This document shows positions 49,401 through 58,980 of a stretch of DNA of 64,000 nt, piece by piece (the stretch's first letter is position 1; each line of letters begins with the position of its first letter). Position numbers and translations under genes: made by a program. The DNA comes from Pycnopodia helianthoides. Taxonomy: Eukaryota > Echinodermata > Asteroidea > Forcipulatida > Asteriidae. Below the pieces are notes generated by a model. That model saw nothing but the letters and a program-made list of their open reading frames with translations, was not told where the DNA came from and searched no databases. Where the stretch lies: contig CM063256.1 of the NCBI GenBank assembly GCA_032158295.1, positions 9,470,453-9,534,452 of the forward strand. The letters run 5' to 3'.

Positions 49401-52400
49401 CATTGCTTAACAACTTTCTGCTGATCAAAATGAGCAGGACACCAGTCACAGACAGTACATGGGACAAGGTATTTTGGCTGGTAACATTATTCTGGTTCGC
49501 AAAATGGTGTTGTGCTTAGTTACTTTCTGTGCTTAAAGGCAGAGTATACTTTTGGTAAATGTCAAAGACCAGTATCCTCACTTGGTGTATCCCAACATAT
49601 GCACAAAATAACAAACCTCTGAATATTTGGGCTCAATTGGTCATCAAAGTTGCATGAAAACAGTAAAAGAAAAAATAGAATTGTGTGCTTTCAGATGCCT
49701 GAGAAAGGCAGTCATGCCTGTCTCAGATTCAAATTTTGGGGTGAAAAATTACTCTTTCTCTAAAACTACATTACTTCAAAGGAGGTCATTGCAAGCAAAG
49801 TTTTATAATATCAACAGCTCTCCAGTGCTCTTTACCAAGTAAGTCTTTATGGTCATTAACTTGCGGAGTAATTACCAAAAGTACACCTTGCCTTTAAGCA
49901 GCTCCATGACATTGGGCCGTGGTCTTTAAATGTTTCTGTGTTTGATTGTCGGACAGGAAAGTGCAGACGGAGTGTGCGCATTGTCGCAGCAGATCTTCTA
50001 CGTTGTGTACACCGAACTCACAATGAAGTATTTTGATCAGAGCATAATCAGAGCCGCGAGGAATACGTCTCTAGGAAGTGGTAAGCTATTGATGTAAACA
50101 TTGCTTTAAACATTTCATATTAGCCAGCAACCCGAGTGATGCATGCACTCACTCGGGTTCATTGCAGTTTCATTGTTTGAGCGCCCTAAGAGATACAGAT
50201 CCTTATAATAATACCAGTCTTATATAGCGCTTGGGTGTCTCAAAGCGCTCAGTATTTTTCCTGGAGCTACATTTTGAAGTATGTGACCTTTTCCTTTACA
50301 CAGCACCGTGTAATGGTTTACGAGGTGCTGTGGTGCGATATGCTGTCAATGAAATCAGCAGTCATGATTGATATGGTGGACAGGGGATAAGACCAAGGTG
50401 GTGGCAACAAGATAAATGTATATTGCAACCTCGTTGCCAGTGGTGTATGATCTCGCCCTGCCATGTTTGCCCACGGAATACCTTGCTCGTTCACAACCCC
50501 TGGAAGTGTGAATTTGAAATATCCAAATAGGTCTATATTGGATACTTGAATTAGTCGTATGGTTGATCCACTCTATGTGCACGCTCAAAAATGTCACAGC
50601 CCCCACCCCCCAAAAAAGCATCAAATCAGGAGCACCTGGTCCCCTCTCAGTGGTGACCGTGATAGAGCATGATTCATTTGAAGTGGATTACATCAAAATA
50701 CCTGCAAAAAATGCATTTAGACATGCGGGTACTAAGGGCCATACAAGCAGCCATGTAAGAGCTCGAGAGTTTTTTAACAAGCGTGCGTGCAGAATAGTCA
50801 CTTTTGGTAGCCAATTAACATTGTTTTTTAGTGCTTCCCTTCGAGGGGTTAGTGATGAGATGTATCGATATGGCGCGCTGCCCATGGTAGTGAGGCTGGG
50901 TGTGTTGGGCCATAAAGCATGCAGCCATTTTGATCCTTACTTTAGGCTGCAATGTCATTATATTAAAGTCAAAGAACGAACAGTTGTTATCTAGCATTTT
51001 TTTCACAAGCTTCAAGTTGGACGTACTTGAGAAAAAGTACTTCGGAACTCATGAATTGTTATGATCTTAAATGTATTTCTTGGAGTTATCGCCTTAATGA
51101 ATGACCCCTCGAATGGTTTTGTCCACAGTGTCAAGGAGTATTGTAAGTAGAACACCACTGGATCTGGATGTCTTCCAACCACCATCGTAAGTTTACAAAT
51201 CAATTTTGTTTTACTGAAGTGCTTGCTAAGTTCAGCAGAAAGTGAAACACACTAGCGACTTAAAAAGCACCTCATAAATAATTTGTTCAATACTTTCTTT
51301 ACAGCAGAAAGAAACAAAACATGCTGTTGGATTTTTTGAAGAGCTGGGGGTTGTTCAGGTCAAAGGAAGATTTAAGACAATCTACCATAACCCCCATCGC
51401 CCACACACGCAAGTGTGTAATGACCTCCAATAGTGGACCCTCCTTTGTTCAACTCTTTGTCCTGACAAACGTGGACCCCATTGTTTTCCTTGTGATAGCA
51501 AATCGTTGCCCTATTGTCCCTTTTGTTGTAAGTCCTCGATTTGAGTATCACTACAAATTAACACAAGTTTGTAAATACCTGCGATTGGGAAATTCCAATT
51601 GTCCCCTTTTGTTTGAAACTTTTTGGCAACAGCTTTAAATTGGTTTTGTACACACTTTCCAACTGGGGACCTTTACCCGACCAGGGACCCTATAGTTCTC
51701 TTTTGTTAGAGGTCCCCGGTTTGAATGTTTATACCTTCCCAACCCTGCACACACATGTTTGTTGATCCATAAATCGAGAACCCATTTCTGGAGTTTTTTT
51801 TAGCAAATGCAAATGTCCAAAGTGGTACACATGCACCCAAGCACACACACACACAGTCTTTGGGTGCACCTAGTTGTGGGGACTTGCCATTGTTTCCCCA
51901 TGTTATTCTAACAAAACCTGGAAAAGGGGGGATGTCGAGCTTGAATTCTAGTACCATCTGTCCCTGTTCTGGTGAAACCAAGCATAGCATGGTAACAGCA
52001 AGCCTTGCACATTACACAATGGACGGTCTAGGTGAACATACACGTCAGCCGTTTAACCGACCACAGTTGTTCCAGGCTGTCCGCGGTAACCAATTTGGAA
52101 AACAAGTTTATGCGTGTAAACACGTCATCCGACATGAAGTGGTCCATTTCCTTTTTTTTGTCACCAACATTGTACCTATCTATCCATCTTATTATTCACA
52201 ACCTTTGAATGAGATTCTTTTTATCAGCTCTTTGATTCGATGTACATTTATTGCAGGCCTGATCCCAGCTCCCCAGCCATGAGCAAAGCAATAGTATGGA
52301 TGATCTGAGTGTCACAGCCAAGTTCTTACTGCAAGAGTATATAGAAGTGGTAAGAGTATTCCCCCCCCCCCCACCCCTCCCAAGCTTTGGATAGATACAA

Positions 52401-55400
52401 TAGTAATACACACTGCTGCTTTCTTCTTCAAGCATCTCCATGCACTCATTATTGAATAAAGGAATAAATGAGTGGGCGTTAAGGTTCTTAAACACCTGTT
52501 TAAAACCGGCAAGGTCTTGGCCGAAAGGACCAAGCTGAAGAATTTGTTTATCCCACTGCCATGACCCTGAAAGGTTTTAAACGAGCATTAAAGACTGAGG
52601 CATCAAACGTTTCATTCCAATTCATAAACACCATTCTGTTAAAAACCTCCAAAGACCTTTAAAAGTTGAAAGCAAATCTGACAGTTTAACTTAGCTCACC
52701 TTGACTCTGCATTGAGCGCTAAATAGCTCCTCACACACCTTGAAGCGTGCGCGCTTAAAGGAACATTACAGAATTGGTAAGAAAAAAACTTGTAAAATAT
52801 ACTTTTTGATCACAGATTTAAATAAAACTTAACGGTCTAATGATCATGATAGTAGAAAACATCCCTTGAAATATTTCTGTCTGAAATGCCATATTTGATG
52901 AGAAATGAATAAACTAATTTTCCGATTGGAGTTTATCGCTCAGTGAGCGTTTTATTCATTTGTTGAATCATATGATTTCATGCAAATGTGTAATCGTTTT
53001 TTCACTGTTTTCTCGTGACCCAGATGGCCGATCAATCTCAAACTTCTACAGGTTTGTCAGTTTATGTATATGGTGGATTACATAAAGTGCTTACACTGCC
53101 CGCAACTGTTTTGTTAGCAAAAAAACAATTCTGTAATGTTCCTTTAAATTTCAAACTTCACACTTGCGCGAGCCAATCATCCGCGCAATCATCTGATAGG
53201 TTCCTGTTTGACTCAGCGTTGTCAGGTCATGTTTAAAAGACTGTGGTCGTGTTTATATCGCACGTTTAAACATGGCCACATGATCTCCTCTCAACCAATC
53301 AGAATGGATAAACTGTCCCTGGTATTTATAAATGACTGGTGTATACATATACCAGTGGGCCTGATATTTCACAATTGTCTCCATGCCTTGGTCATTAAGG
53401 CCTTGGTCTGGTGCTCCTTGAATGGCAGGCTTTTGGGACGCTAGGTGGCAGCAGATTTACGAGGTAAATTCTTTGTTCTTGGCAATGTGAGCATGCTTAG
53501 AACTACATAAACAATGGAGCTTTACCTGGTAAGTCTGCTGCCATCTAGCGTTCAAAAAATTCCCAGTTAACCCTCTTGGAGGTGCTCAAGGTGTGACCCT
53601 CTCCTGCCGTCGAGGCCACAAGGGGGGGGGGGGTCAGTTCCAATAGATGTATTTTTTTCTTTATGGGCTGGACAAAAAATTACCTGTCATACATATCTGT
53701 GTACGAAAACGGCAACACATTTAGCGTTAGAGTTTTATCAGACCTCACCGACCACACAGATCCAACCCTTGGATAAAGTGGAACTATTTTTAGCCATCTG
53801 TTTATTGTATCGGGCTTTGCCTTTGGTGTATTTGCCGACACTCTGAGCCTGCTCTGCTTCCCCTCCTAAAAAAATGGAAAAGTCCAGAGGGGGGGGGGTG
53901 GGGGTAGGGGTCAGTTCCAATAGTTTTTCTTTATGGGCTGGTAAAAAAATTATCTGCCATACATATATGTGTACGAAAACTGCAACACATCTTAGCGTTA
54001 GAGTTTTATCAGACCTTCACCGACCACACAGATCCAACCCTTGGATAAAGTGGAACTATTTTTAGCCATCTATTTATTGTATCGGCTTCCCCTCCTAAAA
54101 AAAATGGAAAAGTCCAGATTTCACCTCATGATTATATTTTGCTCTTTTGTGCTCAACATCCAATATTTGGATATATGTGAGCTGCATATTAGGCAATTAA
54201 TCATTATTGTTGTATTAACAAGAATCACAGTGGACTTGCTGATTTCCTCATGGAACTCTCCATCTATATTTACGTACCGAAAGGGTTGTTTGAATCACTT
54301 TTGACCTTTTTTTTTTCGTCGATCAGCTTCGAAGTAAACTAACGTCCGATGAGCTCCAACAGTTCGCAGTGATTCTGCGTGACTACAGACAGACAGGGTC
54401 AATCAAGGAATTCTGTAAGAAACTCCAGACCCTCTACGGACCCGAACGGAAACTCCTCTTCCCAGGTAAGAACAATAACATGATGCGTGTCTTTTTTTTG
54501 TCGCTGGTCTTGGGGTTGAGACCTGGGCCCAATTTCATAGAGCTGCTTAAGCAGAAAATATTGCTTAACAATTGTCTGCTAAGCAGAAAGTAGCGTGATA
54601 CCAGTCACAAATTGTACATGTGACATGGTGGTTTGGCAGGTGACCTTATTCTGGTAAGCATAATTTTGTTGTGCTTGGCTGCTTTTTGTGCTTAAGCAGC
54701 TCTATGAAATTGGGCCCTGTCAATGGCCTGTCCTGAGCCGGTGTTCTAGTACACCAGAGTCAAGAGATGTGGGTTCGATTCCAGGTCATGACACTTGAGT
54801 TCTTGACTAAGACACTTCATTATAATTCAGGGCAGAGATGGACACAGGTATAAAGACATTTTCTTGAAAAACTTTACAGATTTGAGCGGCCTGGTATTTT
54901 TTGATGGTTGTGTTTCTGAAGCAGCTATCAGACTGTCGGAAAGCTGTTATGTAATGGCTGATCATCGACCCACACCCTATCAAACAAGAGTCTCATGAAA
55001 TGCAGTATCATAATCCGTCTTTACCAAATCTTGGCCGGTATTTGAAAGCAACAGGTCAGCAATAAAGGCATTAAGACAAATGCATGCGAAGGGTTCATCC
55101 ATTCATTGTTTGCAGTGCCTTTTTGCCCTGGTGGGCCGAACCATGGACTCCGTGAAACAGTTGCCTGTGTACACGCAAACCGCCACAGTGTCTCACCACA
55201 CAGGGGCCAGGTGACATGACCACCCGCCAACACGCGCAGAAACTTGGATGCCAGTTTATTAGCCCAGCAGTGTGTTGCATAACAGTTCTGCGTGTTATTG
55301 TTTCCTCCGAAGCATGCTGGTCTAGAAACAAAAGCTTATATTGCACTTTGCAGGCGGCAGGGCCTAATCTTATAGAGCTGCTTAAGCACAAAAAAGTAGC

Positions 55401-55785
55401 TAAGCACAACAAAATGATGCTTACCAGACTATGTTTATCAGCCAACTAGCATGTCAAATGTCATAGTACTAAAGCCTGATAATTATCAATGGTCTATTTT
55501 ACTTTCAATCATCACAGGTATGAGACCCTATATACCGGAGAAGGACATCGACTACTTTGAAAACGTCCTGGAGCGAATGGGTATACAGGACGTAGCAGCC
55601 AACGGCTACTACTACACGAGCCCGCAACGCTCACGGCGCACAAACAGCGAGGCGTCCTCCTCGATCGGGGATTCGACATGGGGCTGTACAGCCACTCCAT
55701 CATGTCCGAGAGAGACGAGCTGGATCGAGCTCTGCAAGATATCTGTAACGAGGTGGAACACCTGGAAACGAGCGTTGACTCATGA
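37395..55785 (+). CDS. CCM2: CCM2 / malcavernin scaffold protein, 11 coding exons
   Basis: Eleven GT-AG exons join in phase to about 420 aa (human 444). Residues 1-70 form a basic N-terminus starting M-G-MEEE and containing KDKDKDKGR. Residues 70-240 form a PTB domain; PIHDIAAVSYIRDDG is nearly identical to human. Residues 270-355 form the harmonin-homology domain with LQQFAVILRDYRQTGSI and RPYIPEKD. A Ser-rich linker follows, then a C-terminal helix ERDELDRALQDICNEV. Family knowledge: CCM2 is a cytoplasmic scaffold. Its PTB domain binds KRIT1, it recruits PDCD10, and the C-terminal helix binds MEKK3 (MAP3K3) to restrain that MAPK pathway. One base must be added at the G run 55667-55670 to reach the helix and the TGA at 55783; without it the frame runs to 55954. 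Exons are listed separately. Identity is very secure. Confidence 0.93.
37440..40555 (+). other. CCM2 intron 1
   Basis: Holds a SINE-like piece with a box-B word GGTTCAAATCCCGCC near 38530 and a short run of GGGTACAAAGTGAC-type repeats (38220-38305). No further exon is seen. Confidence 0.5.
40556..40783 (+). CDS. CCM2: CCM2 exon 2
   Basis: 76 codons in phase 0, from QGGLKGLFNK to LIDSFIEIAIK. Acceptor ATTAG, donor AAG|GTAAGA. A different frame over the same bases gives a longer uninterrupted shadow frame that is not real. Confidence 0.9.
40784..42611 (+). other. CCM2 intron 2
   Basis: Contains a GC-richer segment (40930-41470). Inside it GTGGATCTGAT (40952) and ATCAGATCCAC (41018), and AGCCTTGACGATCTTGTA and its inverse near 41250, form foldbacks. 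Probably a mobile element. 42240-42430 belongs to a dispersed TG-rich repeat also seen at 62930 and 31370. Confidence 0.4.
42612..42695 (+). CDS. CCM2: CCM2 exon 3
   Basis: 28 codons in phase 0, FLGIIPKVSYGL to RIIDKAK; start of the PTB region. Donor AAG|GTAACC. Confidence 0.92.
43359..43700. mobile_element. TTAA-type MITE, copy in CCM2 intron 3
   Basis: TTAA at both ends with inverted termini AGGTATTGTACACTTTTGG and CCAATAGTGTACAGGGCCT. Interior is nearly the same as 47717-48014. Confidence 0.85.
44023..44183. repeat. Short tandem repeat, three units of about 55-60 bp
   Basis: Three units with TTGGAGGATTGAGGCAGT and GGGATC(C)TA, 70 bases upstream of CCM2 exon 4. Confidence 0.8.
44253..44351 (+). 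CDS. CCM2: CCM2 exon 4
   Basis: 33 codons in phase 0, KQGLLPWSTRE to VVRRDGE, matching the human PTB segment ending WRDGE. Donor GAG|GTAAAA sits only 24 bases before the 45-bp array. Confidence 0.92.
44376..46305. repeat. 45-bp minisatellite, about 43 units, hairpin-forming
   Basis: Unit of 45 bases containing CTGGAAATATCCACTGGACT, then GCAGGCCTGAGTCCAGTAAT, then TCAGT. ACTGGACT-G-CAGG pairs with CCTG-AGTCCAGT inside each unit, a 12-bp stem with one bulged G. Units vary at a few fixed places (AGTCT/AGGCT, CCTG/CTTG, TGGACT/TGCACT). Being 15 codons long and stop-free in several frames, it yields long spurious open frames on both strands. Confidence 0.97.
46710..46797 (+). CDS. CCM2: CCM2 exon 5
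   Basis: ETLVRLPIHDIAAVSYIRDD to VVFKI plus one base; core of the PTB domain. Donor G|GTGAGT. Confidence 0.94.
47001..47451. mobile_element. TTAA-type MITE, second subfamily
   Basis: TTAA at both ends. Interior shared with 60543-60944 in opposite orientation (GGTGACAGCGGGTA, CAATTCATGCATGAATCG) and with the lectin intron elements. Confidence 0.8.
47455..48052 (+). mobile_element. tRNA-derived SINE interrupted by a MITE
   Basis: Box B GGGTTCGAATCCCGG at 47496-47510, then CAAGACACTTGGCCATAA and AATGGGTACCTACGAGGG, the body of a tRNA-derived SINE family that looks familiar from marine invertebrates. The 3' tail GACGCCTAGTAAATGCC is separated from the body by the MITE at 47717-48014. A 5' fragment of the same family lies at 54733-54850. 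Confidence 0.7.
47717..48014. mobile_element. TTAA-type MITE nested in a SINE
   Basis: Same family as 43359-43700, inserted at a TTAA of the SINE, with TTAA on both sides. Confidence 0.85.
48386..48527 (+). mobile_element. tRNA-derived SINE, copy 2, with terminal inverted octamer
   Basis: Same layout as 8883-9018 (CCCCCGAACAAAG ... CTTTGTTCAACCCC around a tRNA-like core with GGTTCAAGTCCCGC), more diverged in the tRNA part. It ends 45 bases before CCM2 exon 6. Confidence 0.7.
48572..48627 (+). CDS. CCM2: CCM2 exon 6
   Basis: ASDSQQEECKLVVCECNSK after completing the split Ala codon; PTB strand. Donor AAG|GTAAGT. Confidence 0.88.
48722..49091. mobile_element. TTAA-type MITE, decayed right end
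   Basis: Left end TTAAAGGGAGGGTATGCCTT, right end ACCAAAGGTATACTCTCCCT. The right TTAA is no longer intact. Confidence 0.65.
49380..49918. mobile_element. GGGCCCAATTTC-type MITE split by a TTAA MITE
   Basis: Outer ends GGCCCAATTTCTTAGAGCAG and CAGCTCCATGACATTGGGCC match the complete element at 54525-54717. The interior is interrupted at GTGCTTAAGCAG by the inner MITE 49533-49897. Confidence 0.85.
49533..49897. mobile_element. TTAA-type MITE nested in another MITE
   Basis: TTAA at 49533-49536 and 49894-49897, with termini AGGCAGAGTATACTTTTGG and CCAAAAGTACACCTTGCCT. Removing it with one TTAA restores the outer element. Confidence 0.88.
49957..50080 (+). CDS. CCM2: CCM2 exon 7
   Basis: ESADGVCALSQQIFYVVYTE and onward to ARNTSLGS plus one base; last helix of the PTB domain (human QVFQVVYTESTIDF). 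Donor G|GTAAGC. Confidence 0.94.
50195..50265 (-). mobile_element. LINE 3'-end fragment
   Basis: ATAATAATACC...CTTATATAGCGC on the plus strand matches the tail of the LINE at 319-345. Short remnant only. Confidence 0.45.
51129..51186 (+). CDS. CCM2: CCM2 exon 8
   Basis: VSRSIVSRTPLDLDVFQPP plus two bases; the poorly conserved linker between the two domains. Supported mainly by phase fit (1 to 2) and clean splice sites (CCACAG, GTAAGT). Confidence 0.7.
51340..52000. repeat. Dispersed repeat with CTTTGTTC words, inverse copy
   Basis: Reverse-complement relative of 31190-31570 (TTCAACTCTTTGTCCTGAC, GTGGACCCC). Family unknown. Confidence 0.5.
52277..52349 (+). CDS. CCM2: CCM2 exon 9
   Basis: HEQSNSMDDLSVTAKFLLQE to YIEV; start of the harmonin-homology domain (human SASATELLQDYM). 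Several AG choices exist. 52276 is the one that fits phase and avoids the in-frame TGA at 52260-52262. Confidence 0.85.
52755..53147. mobile_element. TTAA-type MITE, third subfamily
   Basis: TTAA at both ends and perfect inverted termini AGGAACATTACAGAATTG / CAATTCTGTAATGTTCCT. Confidence 0.88.
53436..53553. repeat. Hairpin element with CTAGGTGGCAGCAGA arms, copy 1
   Basis: CGCTAGGTGGCAGCAGA at about 53439-53455 and its inverse TCTGCTGCCATCTAGCG at about 53534-53550 (one mismatch). Second copy at 58981-59078. The arm resembles a CTCF-type core (AGGTGGCAG). Confidence 0.7.
53630..54118 (+). repeat. Tandem duplication of about 260 bp
   Basis: Two copies share GTCAGTTCCAATAG, CGAAAACGGCAACACAT, TTATCAGACC and CCCTTGGATAAAGTGG. 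G-rich runs lie at the start of each copy. Confidence 0.85.
54327..54465 (+). CDS. CCM2: CCM2 exon 10
   Basis: LRSKLTSDELQQFAVILRDY, then RQTGSIKEFCKKLQ to LLFP plus one base; core of the harmonin-homology domain (human LRTKLSSQEIQQF). Donor G|GTAAGA. Confidence 0.95.
54525..54717. mobile_element. Complete GGGCCCAATTTC-type MITE (193 bp)
   Basis: Perfect long inverted ends GGGCCCAATTTCATAGAGCT / AGCTCTATGAAATTGGGCCC, continuing to GCTTAAGCA. This is the reference copy for the fragments at 1, 11203, 18302, 49380, 55365 and 59150. Confidence 0.92.
55365..55450. repeat. Partial GGGCCCAATTTC-type MITE
   Basis: GGCCTAATCTTATAGAGCTG and GCTTAAGCACAAAA match one end of 54525-54717. Confidence 0.7.
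55518..55785 (+). CDS. CCM2: CCM2 exon 11 with C-terminal frame break
   Basis: MRPYIPEKDIDYFENVLERM finishes the harmonin-homology domain and a Ser-rich stretch (SPQRSRRTNSEASSSIG) follows. The conserved C-terminal helix ERDELDRALQDICNEVEHLE is in the next frame, ending at TGA 55783-55785. The shift lies at or near GGGG (55667-55670). One more base there makes the whole coding length a multiple of three (1263). Confidence 0.88.
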
Positions 55786-56030
55786 GTTCAAAACTCACAT
55801 ATGTATGAGACCTGACGAAAAACATGTGAGTTTTTTACTCTTTGGATTACACAGTTGTATATATCAGAGATATATTGTTTGCAGTATATTTTGTTGGATG
55901 GTGGAGCGCCTGGAAACGAGCGTTGAAACTCATGAGCTGAGACTCATGAGTTAAGACTCATGAGACCTGATGAAAAAATGATGAATTTGTACTCTATGGA
56001 TTACAGTCACTCAGTTGTATACATGTATAT
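55754..56030 (+). repeat. Tandem duplication across the CCM2 stop codon
   Basis: CCTGGAAACGAGCGTTGA...CTCATGAG and the following ACCTGA(C/T)GAAAAA...GGATTACA...AGTTGTATA occur twice, starting near 55754 and 55899. The unit covers the last codons and the first part of the 3' UTR. Confidence 0.8.
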
Positions 56031-57210
56031 TGAACGCGGTAAATTTGTCAAAAAGGTGGACACTTAGCGTAGACTGCTCGTAAGTGATATGTGAATATAT
56101 ATTTTTGAGAATACGGATTACTCAGAGGGATTACTCGGTTGCTCTATCGTGATGGCGGACGATCTAGTTGCAAGAAAACTTGTACAGACACCAAGCGTTG
56201 AAACGTGAACTCACGACGGATTTCTCATCGGATTGCGCGGTCGTCACCCGAGAAAATGAATTGTGTGAGGCAGAGCAGCTAACGAGTTGCGGAAACTCAA
56301 ACTCACGTTACAACTCACAGTCACTCAGTTTACCCAGCAGAGATAAGCTGGATTCATTAGCAATTTATAGGTGTAAGGGTAAAAGTAACTTAATGTAGAA
56401 AAACAAATATGTTGGTAAGTTTCGGTTTAAAAGCTCACTATTTATGAACTTCGCGCAACAATCAGAGAAATATTTCCGTCTGAAATACTATCATAGTCGA
56501 GAAAATGGCGTTTTAAGGACCCCACAAATCAACGTTTCTTTGTAAACGATAAAACCTTCAAATTACTCGCAATTGGTGCCGGCTTTGCGCATGTGGCAGG
56601 GGACGTACCGATTTTACCGACAGGCCAGGATGTCATCATTTACCCCAGGATTGCTTTTTGCAGAACTCTGTAAGTTCCAGGGACACATAAATAATTAGCC
56701 ATTTGCAAGTTAGATTTGAATAGTGTCCTGTACAATGACTGTACTCACAAGGTACTACATACTTAAATTTGAATTTGTCAAATGGTTCGGGGCGAGCTTT
56801 TATACAGCAACCTCCAGATGAGCAAAGCCTTGGACCATTGTGCCATACACGTTCATTCGGAATTGTGTGTGGGTATTCGACGTCTCTTATGTACCGGGCA
56901 AAATCTTGCCCCCGAATCCGAATCATGTGACATAGCAACTGTCTCTATAGTCTGAGGAATTCAGATTTAAGCAATAAGTTGTGACTGAGCAAGTCATTGT
57001 ACCAGACGTTATTCAAGTCTAACTTGCAAATGGCTTATTGATTGCATCATAAGATTGCTCTGTTATCTTTTAAAAGGTATGATTGGGTTTTGTTTTGTTT
57101 TTGTTTGCTGGTTTTATTTTGGAAGAGTCCGTTCAAACAAATCTGCTGGTGTTCATTTGACCCACTATCCTGTCCGCCATTTTGAGAGTAAAAAAGTACA
57201 CAAAGAAATT
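56031..57210. other. CCM2 3' UTR or intergenic DNA, no gene
   Basis: No supported exon. Short open frames only. Confidence 0.4.
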
Positions 57211-57356
57211 GACTCCCCAAAATGGTGGGCGAGCATTGTGAGACAGTGTGTTCGGTGTCGGGCAAGAGGTGAAATAGACACCTTCATGATCCCTTGCACA
57301 ACACTGAACGCACCTCCGCACAATGCGCGTCTATCTTTTCCACCATTTTGGGAGTC
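57211..57356. mobile_element. Foldback element with GACTCCC ends
   Basis: GACTCCCCAAAATGGTGG (57211) pairs with CCACCATTTTGGGAGTC (ends 57356), and inner parts also pair (GCATTGTG / CACAATGC). Confidence 0.75.
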
Positions 57357-57388
57357 ACTTCCTTGACTATACTATACTACAAAGGCAT

Positions 57389-57600
57389 TTATAAAGCGCT
57401 CTTACAAAAAAATGTATCACAGTGCTTTACACAGAAAGAAAGCAAAAACAAAGTAAACACACAACAAGAGTAAGAGTCATATAAAAAGGTTTTGAGAGCT
57501 TTTCTGAAGGCTGCTAATGAAGATGAATGGCGTATATTGTAGGGTAATCGGTTCCACATAGTAGGCCCTTTGTGTACATTTTGACTCCCAAAAGGGCAGA
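57389..57600 (-). pseudogene. LINE ORF2 C-terminal fragment
   Basis: The minus strand reads GPTMWNRLPYNIRHSSSLAA then FRKALKTFLY, the same C-terminal module as in the LINE at 440-1318 (KHWNDLPIEIRQSPSLDSFK). It is followed by a 3' tail with AGCGCTTTATAAATGCC. A short 5'-truncated copy. Confidence 0.75.
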
Positions 57601-57660
57601 CAGGATGAGGCGCATGCAAGTGCGCTGCGGGTTGTGCAAGGGCCCAATACAACCAACCTG

Positions 57661-58140
57661 CTGAAATTATATCACTTCGGGTGCTACATTATTTTTGAGA
57701 AGACGGTCATTGACAGGCTTGGTTTTGACACCGATTTTATGTTAGTTTTGATGTAGAATGTTGAAATTAGAACAACAAATTTTCTCCCACATGGTAGCAA
57801 GTCATTCAAAAGATGTTACGCTACACACATTTTGTTAGCAGTTAAAAGCAAGCTTTCAGATATATTTTTTCGATCATGCCATATTATGTTCAAGAAATCT
57901 TTGCATTTCAAACTTTTATTACCTTTTTGCAGTGAAAGTTATTTCAATAATGGCCGACATTTCTAAAGATGAGTAATTCTGTCCATGGATGCACTCTTCC
58001 TAAAATTATCAGATGTAACACAATCCTCAAGGAGTATATATCTATGATGATTGTTCAATAGGAATAAGTATTTGTAAAGAGTTATTAAACCAAGTTTCAA
58101 AGCGCTGCTCTTCACCTGTTCATCACGCTTTAAGCATTTC
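57661..58140. other. Intergenic or UTR DNA, nothing identified
   Basis: AT-rich, no gene or repeat recognised. Confidence 0.4.
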
Positions 58141-58149
58141 TGAAACTAT

Positions 58150-58925
58150 CTGAACTCCTTAGGAGTATGCAGCACCGGTGACCTGTAACTAACAAGTCTC
58201 CTTAGGAGTATGCAGCATTGACAACCTGTAACTATCAGAATTCAGGAGGAGTATGCAGCACCGGGAACCTGTATTACTGTCTGAACTCCTTAGGATTATG
58301 CAGCACAGGGAACCTGTAACTATCTGAACTCCTTTGGCATGCATCACCGGCAACCTGTAACTGTTTAAACGCCTGAGGAGTATGCATCACCGGCAACCTG
58401 AGTATGCAGCATTGACAACCAGTCACTAACATAACTCCATATGAGCATCCAGCACAGACGACCCGTATTATCTACAAGCAAACGTGAATTCTTAATTCTG
58501 ATTGGTCAACCCATAGCGACAAGAGGTTTTATATAAACCTCTCCCACCCTGCGTATTGCGCTGTTCTAACTGCGCATATTGCACTATTTTTTTAAGTATT
58601 TACACCGTGTATTGTCTTAATCTGCACGTCAAGTTTGCTTGAAGATGAATTCATTATCACAAAAGCGCTTGTGGAATATGGAAAAAAAATAGCGAGTATG
58701 CGTCCAGTATCCAACTCAGCCTTCAGCACAGTGGATATGGGATGCAGAAGCACTATATGTTTCTGTATTTCACTCGCTCTGTGATGATAACTATTTATTA
58801 CTGTCTGGACTCCTTGGGAGTATGCAGCACCCACGACACGTACCTGTCTAAACACCTTAGGGGTATGCAGCACCTATAACCTTTAACTAACAGAACTCCT
58901 TAGGAGTATGCAGCACAAGCAACAC
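58150..58925 (+). repeat. Interrupted minisatellite, units about 42-50 bp
   Basis: Units contain GAACTCCTTAGGAGTATGCAG followed by CACCGGCAACCTGTAACT. About eight units run at 58150-58465 and about three at 58797-58925. The DNA between (58466-58796) is unrelated and looks inserted. CTCCTTAGGAG is palindromic in each unit. Confidence 0.85.
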
Positions 58926-58980
58926 ACCCGTGCAGGTACCCATGTACTCATGGGTGATGGAAGCAATGGGAAATTTGTTG

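Noticed and set aside
50563..50994. 143-codon plus-strand frame
   Set aside because: It lies within CCM2 intron 7, has a G/C-run start and no recognised domain. An overlapping minus-strand frame of similar quality argues for chance.
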